Positions 1 through 5,356 of a stretch of 56,312 nucleotides of DNA are shown here, in pieces (position 1 is the first letter of the stretch; the number at the start of each line of letters is the position of its first letter). The notes beneath the pieces are model-generated. The model saw nothing but the letters and a program-made list of their open reading frames with translations. It ran no database searches and had not been told where the DNA came from. The translations under genes and the position numbers were made by a program. This stretch comes from a virus: positions 1-56,312 of the IMG/VR virus record IMGVR_UViG_3300050821_002518. One strand, written 5' to 3'.

Positions 1-226
1 CCCGTCGCAGATGCCGCGCCCCGGGGGCCCGTCGCAGATGCCGCGCCCAGGGAGCCCGTCGCAGATGCCGCGCCCTGGTCGCCCGTCGCAGATGCCGCGC
101 CCCGGGGGCCCGTCGCAGATGCCGCGCCCCGGGGGCCCGTCGCAGATGCCGCGCCCCGGGGGCCCGTCGCAGATGCCGCGCCCTGGTCGCCCGTCGCAGA
201 TGCCGCGCCCCGGGGGCCCGTCGCAG
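1..226. repeat. 27-bp coding tandem repeat, about 8.4 units, cut by the window edge
   Basis: Eight complete 27-bp units start at 11, 38, 65, 92, 119, 146, 173 and 200, with a partial unit at 1-10. They differ only in an internal block of about 8 bases (cccgggggc, ccagggagc or cctggtcgc types). On the minus strand each unit encodes nine residues of the form SATGxxGAA (PR, DQ or SL at xx) and lies in frame inside the gene that begins at 560. The length is a multiple of three, so gain or loss of units keeps the frame. The units are contiguous and have no spacers. Confidence 0.95.
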
Positions 227-560
227 ATGGTCCTTCAGACGGAACGGACTTGGCAAAGGTATAATCGATTGCAGCTTTTATCAGACCGCTTAAGGAAATA
301 GACGCCTTAACGCGCAGTATGCTACTTGCGACTTTAGTATCGTCGCTATGTTTCGACAATTCGCCGTCCTGCTCTACCTCAGCGTATACCGATGTTGCGG
401 GCGGGTAGTATTGAAGAACATCGAGAGGATACTCACAGGCGTGAAATCCTGCGCTGCAGGCTTTTGCGGGGCCGGTGTGAGTAAACTCTTTTCCGATCTC
501 GAATTGAAAACCGCGGCAGGTCATATCGGGCTTGAAGCCTTTGTAAGATTTGAGTGTCAT
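1..560 (-). CDS. DUF7666-like phage protein with collagen-like repeat tail (3' end outside window)
   Basis: Open from ATG at 560 to the window edge (186 codons seen). The start has GAGGA seven bases upstream and follows a strong promoter. The first ~110 residues carry the motifs [38 protein letters not shown] and [10 protein letters not shown], which I recognise from the small domain called DUF7666 in phage and plasmid proteins. After SEGP the protein becomes SATGPRGAA-type nonapeptides. From memory, similar repeat tails occur in this family. The function is not known. The C-terminus lies beyond the left edge. Codon phase is continuous through the repeats, which supports a real gene rather than the opposite-strand readings of the repeat. 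Confidence 0.8.
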   Translation of the reverse strand, partial: MTLKSYKGFKPDMTCRGFQFEIGKEFTHTGPAKACSAGFHACEYPLDVLQYYPPATSVYAEVEQDGELSKHSDDTKVASSILRVKASISLSGLIKAAIDYTFAKSVPSEGPSATGPRGAASATGDQGAASATGPRGAASATGPRGAASATGPRGAASATGDQGAASATGSLGAASATGPRGAASAT

Positions 561-587
561 AGATTTATCCTCGATGTTTAAAGGTTA

Positions 588-616
588 TAAATAACATGGC
601 TACCGTGCCGTGTCAA
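588..616 (-). promoter_or_regulatory. sigma70-type promoter for the DUF7666-like gene
   Basis: On the minus strand a perfect -35 TTGACA (611-616) is followed after exactly 17 bases by TATTTA (588-593), matching the -10 consensus at four of six positions. It lies 28 bp before the ATG at 560, so the leader is short and contains GAGGA. This gives the last gene of the left arm its own transcription start. Confidence 0.7.
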
Positions 617-975
617 ACTTCTTCTCGGGCTCCCACCATGACAGAGCAAAAATCCTTCACCGCCCGGCGCTGTGTACTGAACGGCGCCTCGCGCTGCGCC
701 AGGTACAGCCGCTCGTTATTCTCGATACGGTGCAGCTCCTCCGGCGAGAGTGTAGCTAGGAAGTCGGCGAACTGTCTGGTTCGGCCCAGCTGCTGGTTAC
801 GCATTTGCGGTTTTCCTCTTCGCGTTGATCGGATGCGCGAGCAGGTACCGAGCCACCGCTTCGCGGCCCCAATAGAAACCTGATACGGAAATCGCTCCAC
901 CTGATGCTGAGTGTCTAAGAAGCCGACGCGCCCAGCTCGAAAATCTACATACGGTGATAAAAGTAGGCCGTTCAT
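613..975 (-). CDS. hypothetical protein, 120 aa
   Basis: Not recognised. The ATG at 975 overlaps the stop of the preceding gene as ATGA, the coupling used throughout this arm. The C-terminal half contains a charged helical stretch around FADFLATLSPEELHRIENN. A second ATG at 804 would give a 63-residue protein from MRNQQ. That start would be coupled to a different reading frame, ending AKRKTANA at 797, by an 8-base overlap, so the true N-terminus is uncertain. The gene ends inside the -35 of the next promoter. Confidence 0.5.
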   Translation of the reverse strand: MNGLLLSPYVDFRAGRVGFLDTQHQVERFPYQVSIGAAKRWLGTCSRIRSTRRGKPQMRNQQLGRTRQFADFLATLSPEELHRIENNERLYLAQREAPFSTQRRAVKDFCSVMVGAREEV

Positions 976-1166
976 GATTGCCACCACGCTTGTAAGATGA
1001 AGCCAGGGAGATAGAAGACACGCACGTCGTAGAGGCGCGCAGCACCGTATCGTGCGAGAAGTCGTACCGCGACCTCGCGCCCTTGGCTTTCTACCAGATT
1101 CAGCAGCGCCTCTCGTGCCCAGATGCGTAGCACTGAGCGTACCCAGATGCGTAGTTTATTTCTCAT
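972..1166 (-). CDS. small basic protein, 64 aa
   Basis: Not recognised. It starts at the ATG at 1166, which overlaps the stop of the upstream micro-gene as ATGA; an in-frame ATG at 1178 is less likely. The N-terminus is rich in Arg and Trp ([15 protein letters not shown]) and could form an amphipathic helix. The end is hydrophobic (FYLPGFILQAWW). It may be membrane-associated. No catalytic motif is visible. Confidence 0.5.
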   Translation of the reverse strand: MRNKLRIWVRSVLRIWAREALLNLVESQGREVAVRLLARYGAARLYDVRVFYLPGFILQAWWQS

Positions 1167-1249
1167 GACTGCGCCCATACCAGGAACAGAACGGTTAGCA
1201 GCCCGGCGACGAACACCGCCTCCCAGAATCGTACCTTCCAGAGATTCAT
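1163..1249 (-). CDS. 28-aa single-pass membrane peptide
   Basis: A very short gene with a good AGGAG nine bases before its ATG, placed by ATGA overlaps on both sides: with the recombinase stop upstream and with the next start downstream. Residues 9-25 ([17 protein letters not shown]) form one hydrophobic segment. The double overlap and the ribosome site are the evidence that it is translated. The function is unknown. Confidence 0.5.
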   Translation of the reverse strand: MNLWKVRFWEAVFVAGLLTVLFLVWAQS

Positions 1250-1797
1250 AGCTTTAAGCTCCTAATTTCAGATGACGCAGATACTCTAGCACGTATCTTC
1301 TGCCACTTCAAGCGGTTCGCTTCGTTGCCGGCGGTGGGGTTCGGGCGCTTCGGTCCGAGCTTCACTCCCCGGGCCTTCAGGGCGGCCAGCGCCGCCTTTG
1401 TGCGCTGCGATATCATCGCGCGCTCTTTCTCGGCCAGGGCGGCGAAGAGGTGAAGCATGAAGTTATCTACGTCTGGCCCCAACTCGGCCACCATAAAATG
1501 GACCTTATGCACCATAAGGCCGCTTATAGTGTGCACGTCGCGGCTCAGGCGATCCAGTTTGGACACGATAACCGGGCCGCCGAGCGCCTTAGCCGCCGCT
1601 AGAGCGGCGATCAGCTGGGGGCGCTCCGTGAGACCGTCAGAGACGCGTTTCCCGCTCTGCACCTCCGAGAATACCTCCAGCACCTCGATTTTCTCCCTAA
1701 CACAGAACTGCTCGATAGCCGCTCTCTGCGCTTCCAGCCCTAAACCAGATCTGCCTTGTTCGTTTGTAGACACTCGAACATATGCGACGGCCTTCAT
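1246..1797 (-). CDS. small serine recombinase (resolvase/invertase catalytic domain)
   Basis: 183 aa. Visible resolvase motifs are [10 protein letters not shown] with the nucleophilic Ser near residue 10, SKLDRLSRD (the conserved Arg-rich loop) and [20 protein letters not shown] leading into the long E helix. In this family the enzyme cuts DNA through a phosphoserine link. Full-length resolvases end in a helix-turn-helix. Here the protein stops about 40 residues after the E helix, with GVKLGPKRP and then no clear HTH. It may therefore be a truncated or diverged form, or rely on a partner for DNA binding. ATG coupled to the HNH gene by ATGA. Confidence 0.85.
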   Translation of the reverse strand: MKAVAYVRVSTNEQGRSGLGLEAQRAAIEQFCVREKIEVLEVFSEVQSGKRVSDGLTERPQLIAALAAAKALGGPVIVSKLDRLSRDVHTISGLMVHKVHFMVAELGPDVDNFMLHLFAALAEKERAMISQRTKAALAALKARGVKLGPKRPNPTAGNEANRLKWQKIRARVSASSEIRSLKL

Positions 1798-2261
1798 AGA
1801 TGTCTCCAGGTACGGCGCTCGCGTACTGACTTGATAACTGGCCGAGATACTCCGAACTGCCGAGCCAGCGCGCTATCCGTCGCGCCGTGAGATGCGCGGA
1901 TCTGCGTCACCTTGCCGGCATCTAATTTCGCCAGCCCGTGGCGCTCGCCTCGGGCAGTAGTCCCGTGACGCTGCTTATCGGCATGATTGGCGAGCGTAGT
2001 TTTCCAGGTTAGATTGGCTAGCCGGTCGTCGTTCTTCACGCCATTGTCATGTGCCGCCTCATGTCCCGACGGGCACGGGCCGCGAAATGTTAAGAGCACT
2101 ATGCGGGACATTCTCAACGTCTTGCGTGCACCGCTGCTGTCGTAGAGAGTAACACGAGAGTAGCCGCTGTCGGTGCGGCCGATAGACATCTTACCTCGCG
2201 GACCGAACATCTCGCCACGTCCGTTGACGTAGTATGCCGGGAACCCTGGTATCTGTTTCAT
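1794..2261 (-). CDS. HNH endonuclease with C-terminal HTH
   Basis: 155 aa. The N-terminus [15 protein letters not shown] resembles the NUMOD4-type DNA-binding segment. The centre [22 protein letters not shown], followed by [10 protein letters not shown], is the HNH core: the His in AAHDNG, Asn in NDDRLANL and Trp. The C-terminus [18 protein letters not shown], then [18 protein letters not shown], is an HTH repeat typical of phage HNH proteins. Free-standing HNH genes of this type act as homing endonucleases or as packaging-associated nicking enzymes. ATGA overlaps both neighbours. Confidence 0.85.
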   Translation of the reverse strand: MKQIPGFPAYYVNGRGEMFGPRGKMSIGRTDSGYSRVTLYDSSGARKTLRMSRIVLLTFRGPCPSGHEAAHDNGVKNDDRLANLTWKTTLANHADKQRHGTTARGERHGLAKLDAGKVTQIRASHGATDSALARQFGVSRPVIKSVRERRTWRHL

Positions 2262-2635
2262 GATGCCAGCTGCCAGGCGGCGTGGACCCGCAGCGACTCG
2301 TACCGCAGCCGGCCCGGCTCAAACCGCACCCAGCCATTATCCATCGGCCTGCCATCACGCAGCGCGATGCAGTGCCCGGTAGAGGCTCCGCGGCCGGTAG
2401 CTACAACGACCCAGGTACCTGGCCGGCGCCGGAAGCTGTGGAATACGCGCGGGCGCCTGAAAACTTTCCGCTGCGTGACGCCAGGCAGTAATCTATCGAA
2501 GACGTCCCGGGTAACCGCGTTCGGCCGGCCGCCGGCCGCGAAGATCCGATCACACGCGGCGTCGAATGATTCGTTGAAGAGCTGCGACAGCGCCATCGGC
2601 GCGCAGGCGTTAGAGTGGATGTAGGGCTTACTCAT
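2258..2635 (-). CDS. papain/C39-like cysteine peptidase-fold protein (putative)
   Basis: 125 aa. The layout is NACAPMAL near residue 10, with a possible nucleophilic Cys opening a helix, then a strand-rich half with GTWVVVATGRG, GHCIALRDG and DNGWVRF. A Cys at the start of an early helix, then His in a GH(x)IAL strand, then Asp/Asn, is the order of the papain-like or C39-like fold found in small phage proteins of the NDC-VRAL type. Family recall is by pattern only; whether it is catalytic is unknown. The start overlaps the preceding micro-gene stop as ATGAGTAA. Confidence 0.45.
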   Translation of the reverse strand: MSKPYIHSNACAPMALSQLFNESFDAACDRIFAAGGRPNAVTRDVFDRLLPGVTQRKVFRRPRVFHSFRRRPGTWVVVATGRGASTGHCIALRDGRPMDNGWVRFEPGRLRYESLRVHAAWQLAS

Positions 2636-2750
2636 AGCTCACCAGCGCGAGCAGGAGGAGCGCGAGACCGAACACGATGATCTGCAGCGTCGCGAGAAAG
2701 AACTTCGCCACCGCCTCACCCTCTTCGCCGAACGGGTTGTCATCACCCAT
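2628..2750 (-). CDS. 40-aa single-pass membrane protein
   Basis: The ATG at 2750 is preceded by AGGAGG five bases away, one of the best ribosome sites in this arm. The peptide opens acidic (GDDNPFGEEGE) and then has one hydrophobic helix (FFLATLQIIVFGLALLLLAL). It ends in an 8-base overlap with the next start. Unknown function; a small inner-membrane protein is the plain reading. Confidence 0.6.
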   Translation of the reverse strand: MGDDNPFGEEGEAVAKFFLATLQIIVFGLALLLLALVSYE

Positions 2751-2751
2751 C

Positions 2752-2973
2752 TCAGCCTCCTATCAGATCGAAGTTTTCAGGTTTAGGTTCAGATCGTTCC
2801 AGCAAATTTAGCAGCATGTTGCGGAAGTTGTCAATCTCGACCGCGTGGAACGGAGGCGGCGGGTACTGGATCATGCGATGGTCCAGCGCCGCCAGCACGA
2901 ACTCCATCGCCGGCCGCGACAGGTCGATGGTCAGCTCTTTCTGCGTCAAGATGGTGAAGGTTGGCGCGCTCAT
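2752..2973 (-). CDS. hypothetical protein, 73 aa
   Basis: Not recognised. Soluble and compact: a strand-rich start (APTFTILTQKELTIDL) followed by two helices (AMEFVLAALDHRM and FRNMLLNLLE) with a Pro-rich link QYPPPPF. The start overlaps the previous stop as ATGA. Confidence 0.6.
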   Translation of the reverse strand: MSAPTFTILTQKELTIDLSRPAMEFVLAALDHRMIQYPPPPFHAVEIDNFRNMLLNLLERSEPKPENFDLIGG

Positions 2974-3242
2974 ACTGGCGTCCTATCAGTGGCGTTGGAC
3001 ACAGCGAACGCCAGCGCTACAAGACAACCGTTGAACTGCGACATATAGACTCGTAGCACTTCGTTGGCGGCTGCTACAAGGCGCTCGCTCTTATGCCTCT
3101 CATCGGACAGGAGCCGCATTAGCGCTAGGCTGCTCTTGCGCTCTTCCTGTAGATCTATCAGGCGTACCAACTCAGTGGGCGGAAGCTTATGACCATCGTC
3201 GCACTCCAAGCCGTGGACGATCCAGCTATTAGATTCTGTCAT
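2970..3242 (-). CDS. hypothetical protein, 90 aa
   Basis: Not recognised. I chose the ATG at 3242 (MTESNSWIVHG) because it overlaps the upstream stop as ATGA; a start at 3299 would run 57 bases into the neighbour. The middle is helical and charged (LVRLIDLQEERKSSLALM). It ends NATDRTPV. Confidence 0.6.
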   Translation of the reverse strand: MTESNSWIVHGLECDDGHKLPPTELVRLIDLQEERKSSLALMRLLSDERHKSERLVAAANEVLRVYMSQFNGCLVALAFAVSNATDRTPV

Positions 3243-3448
3243 GGCTTGATCCCCGCAGCTTCGAATTGAGTGTATGTCACTAACAGGTGGTTTAAGCAAC
3301 GTGCCAGCTCCACATCGGCTAAGTAAAACTGTCCGCTTAGTTGACCTGTAGCGTTGTCCAGAATCTGCCCAATACGAAGATTCGGATAACGATCGACCAA
3401 TAGGCCGAGCGTCTCCACCGTCGTCTTACGGAGCGCGAGACTATCCAT
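3239..3448 (-). CDS. hypothetical protein, 69 aa
   Basis: Not recognised. Of the clustered Met codons, the one at 3448 (MDSLALRKTT) has GGAG six bases upstream and overlaps the upstream stop by eight bases (ATGGATAG), so it is preferred over 3469. Mostly helical with GQILDNATGQLSGQFYLADVE in the centre. Confidence 0.6.
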   Translation of the reverse strand: MDSLALRKTTVETLGLLVDRYPNLRIGQILDNATGQLSGQFYLADVELARCLNHLLVTYTQFEAAGIKP

Positions 3449-3635
3449 GATCGGCTCCGGCATCATCATGTGTCGGAATTGCTTGTCCTAGCCATTCTCG
3501 CAGCCTGATAGCGTCTGAAATGCTGACGGAAGTGCAATCGAACTCGAACACAATCACCTCTGGGTTCCTGCTGTCAACATAGGCCATGCTCTCGCCGTCG
3601 CTAATATGGAACGTTGGTACATTGCGGAACTTCAT
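3441..3635 (-). CDS. hypothetical protein, 64 aa
   Basis: Not recognised. Alternating strands (KFRNVPTFHISDGESMAYVD, then PEVIVFEFDCTSVSI) followed by one helix (DAIRLREWLGQAI) suggest a small alpha/beta domain. The start is ATGA-coupled to the gene upstream. Confidence 0.6.
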   Translation of the reverse strand: MKFRNVPTFHISDGESMAYVDSRNPEVIVFEFDCTSVSISDAIRLREWLGQAIPTHDDAGADHG

Positions 3636-3862
3636 TTGCCCGCTTCTCCGCTGGACTGTGAGTCGTGCTGCTCGTGGTAGTACCGGTGCCGCGAACGCAC
3701 CAGCTCTTGATGGAACCCGTGCTGCCGCCGCAGCCCGTGCCCAAGGTTCCTTAGCACCGCGAGCTGGTCCTGCTTATCCAGGCGACGCGCGCGGCGCTTC
3801 GCTTGGTTGACGCCGATATTCAGCGGCTTGCCGCCTTTATTACTGACGTAGATGTATCGCAT
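3632..3862 (-). CDS. small basic protein, 76 aa
   Basis: Not recognised. Preceded by AAAGGAAAG three bases before the ATG. It is strongly basic and His/Arg-rich (QAKRRARRLDKQ, GLRRQHGFHQELVRSRHRYYHEQH), consistent with nucleic-acid binding, although no fold is evident. Confidence 0.55.
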   Translation of the reverse strand: MRYIYVSNKGGKPLNIGVNQAKRRARRLDKQDQLAVLRNLGHGLRRQHGFHQELVRSRHRYYHEQHDSQSSGEAGK

Positions 3863-3888
3863 TTACTTTCCTTTCGGTGGTGAAGGGG

Positions 3889-3984
3889 TCAGGACCAGCT
3901 CCGTCTTCGCGCGCGCGTCGCGGCAACGTACTGGAGGTTCACTTCCTGCTGCTTCTGCCACGGCTGACGCGCCCACTTACTCAC
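3889..3984 (-). CDS. 31-aa basic peptide, GTG start
   Basis: The GTG at 3984 overlaps the stop of the 21-aa leader-like gene as GTGAGTAA, the same 8-base pattern used at 2628-2635. The peptide is short and basic (ending ATRARRRSWS). Its only support is the overlap pattern and its place just after a promoter. Confidence 0.3.
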   Translation of the reverse strand: MSKWARQPWQKQQEVNLQYVAATRARRRSWS

Positions 3985-4042
3985 GTAGTAACGTCTCGGC
4001 GAGGAAGGCGAAGATCTTGTTCTGGTAGGCTGAAAATTCCAT
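3977..4042 (-). CDS. 21-aa first gene after the internal promoter
   Basis: MEFSAYQNKIFAFLAETLLRE, with ATG 33 bp after a sigma70-like -10 and GGAG eight bases upstream. It ends in an 8-base overlap with a GTG start. It could be a real micro-protein or a leader peptide that couples translation. Confidence 0.35.
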   Translation of the reverse strand: MEFSAYQNKIFAFLAETLLRE

Positions 4043-4074
4043 GTCGGCTCCGAAGGTTCTAGGTACGTGCGGCC

Positions 4075-4102
4075 AGTATACAGGAAACAGGCCTGGATGC
4101 AA
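4075..4102 (-). promoter_or_regulatory. sigma70-type promoter inside the left arm
   Basis: Minus-strand TTGCAT (4097-4102), a 16-base spacer, then TATACT (4075-4080), which matches the -10 consensus at five of six positions. It sits in one of the few non-coding gaps of the arm (4043-4125) and would drive the block from 4042 down to about 613. Confidence 0.55.
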
Positions 4103-4125
4103 CTCCCGGCTCTATTTGACAATAA

Positions 4126-4386
4126 TCAATCCAGCTGCGCCTCGGTCGCCCGCTGCCTGGCCTCTGCTTCCTTGATCGACTTCTCGATCTTCGCCTTCAG
4201 CGCCGCCTCATACTCTTCTAGCCGGGTGATGATCAGCTCCGCCGCGTGCTTCAGATCCACCTCACCGCTCACGTTGATGAAGAACGGATTCGGGTGATTG
4301 TTCACGCTCGATCCTGGGCCGCACGATGTCTGCAGCGATTGCTTGATTGCGCTCACTACCGTCATGATCTTTGCGTCTATCGACAT
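4126..4386 (-). CDS. hypothetical protein, 86 aa, helical C-terminus
   Basis: Not recognised. The N-terminal half is mixed (MTVVSAIKQSLQTSCGPGSS). The C-terminal half is one long charged helix (EEYEAALKAKIEKSIKEAEA) that could be a coiled coil. The start overlaps the upstream stop by ten bases. It is the last gene before the internal promoter. Confidence 0.6.
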   Translation of the reverse strand: MSIDAKIMTVVSAIKQSLQTSCGPGSSVNNHPNPFFINVSGEVDLKHAAELIITRLEEYEAALKAKIEKSIKEAEARQRATEAQLD

Positions 4387-4589
4387 AGTTGATCTCCTGC
4401 TTCCTTCGTTAATACTTTTCGTTCAGACAAAGTGAAATGGTACTCGCTAGCGACGCTACCCGATCTGAAAGTTACGCTATCCACTTTATCTGCCTTACCG
4501 CCTACTGTACGGCGGTCTAAATATTCCTGCATAGCTTGCACTACGGTAGAAGTGTTGGCTACAAGCGTGTTACTTCCTCTCATATTCAT
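4377..4589 (-). CDS. hypothetical protein, 70 aa
   Basis: Not recognised. Contains TSTVVQAMQEYLDRRTVGGK, then strand-rich DSVTFRSGSVASEYHFTLSE. The start overlaps the stop of the sigma-like gene as ATGA, so the two are probably made together. Confidence 0.55.
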   Translation of the reverse strand: MNMRGSNTLVANTSTVVQAMQEYLDRRTVGGKADKVDSVTFRSGSVASEYHFTLSERKVLTKEAGDQLCR

Positions 4590-5356
4590 ATTCCTGCCCT
4601 CACTTGTTGTGCAATCTCTATCTTGCGCGCCTCAGTGTTCTTCACCGCCTCGCGCACTTCCTGATCCTCGATGCCCATGCGCGTGTCGCGCTTGCCGGCG
4701 GGCATGAAGCCCTCGAACCACATGCAGCGCCAGCACGGCGGGCAGTCCTTCCCGGCCGGGGGCGCGAAGTCCAGCTGCGCTATCTCGATGTCGATGCTTG
4801 AGCGCTCGTGCTGCGATGGGTCCAGCTCGTCTGGGTTCACGCGCTGAGGCGTTACCCCGCTCCGTATCGCTACCCGCACCTCGTCATCTGGCAGCAGCCG
4901 TCGCAGCTGCTTGATACGTCGGTGCGCGTTGTCGACTACGTACTGGTTGTACCCTAGCCGCACCATCTCGCGGCGCGTGAAGCCCTGCATCGTCAGCGAC
5001 GCTATCTCCCGGTCTACTGGCGTCAGGCCGCCGACCAGTGCGCTGGCAGCTGACTCAGCCGCGGCGATGTTGTGTGTATCGTCGCCACCCACCAGCGTGC
5101 TGATGGATTGCTCAGATGTCAGCAGCTCCTCACGCGTCAGATTCTTGTATGCGTCTCGAACTGCGTTCATGAACCATGTCTCCAGCGTTGTCGTCAAACT
5201 ATACTTGTCCCGATTCTCCCAGCACCATAAGAGCGCTGCAGATATCACGTCGTTACGGTCCGCCTTCTGCAGCCCCCGCGCGTGAAGAAACTTGTTGGAT
5301 GTCTTGCCGGCAGCGCGCGCCAGCTGCATCGTGAAGATCTCTTCTGCTCTATCCAC
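4586..5356 (-). CDS. sigma-factor-like protein
   Basis: 256 aa. Residues ~30-75 (NDVISAALLWCWENRDKY, then LETWFMNAVRDAYKNL) look like sigma region 2: an acidic helix followed by an aromatic-rich helix with the WF(x)NAVRDA signature. Residues ~112-160 (LTPVDREIASLTMQGFTRRE, then VVDNAHRRIKQLRR) look like the region 4 helix-turn-helix. The C-terminal third adds CPPCWRC (residues 205-211), a possible metal site, and a charged tail. The likely role is redirecting host RNA polymerase or acting as a DNA-binding regulator. It is coupled to the primase-helicase by an 8-base overlap (ATGGATAG). Confidence 0.6.
   Translation of the reverse strand: MDRAEEIFTMQLARAAGKTSNKFLHARGLQKADRNDVISAALLWCWENRDKYSLTTTLETWFMNAVRDAYKNLTREELLTSEQSISTLVGGDDTHNIAAAESAASALVGGLTPVDREIASLTMQGFTRREMVRLGYNQYVVDNAHRRIKQLRRLLPDDEVRVAIRSGVTPQRVNPDELDPSQHERSSIDIEIAQLDFAPPAGKDCPPCWRCMWFEGFMPAGKRDTRMGIEDQEVREAVKNTEARKIEIAQQVRAGI

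Noticed and set aside
1-226. CRISPR array
   Set aside because: Units are directly contiguous with no spacers and lie in frame inside a gene.
11-301. Plus-strand reading of the left repeat (MPRPGGPSQ nonapeptides)
   Set aside because: The minus-strand frame continues into a recognisable DUF7666-like protein with promoter and ribosome site; the plus frame has neither.
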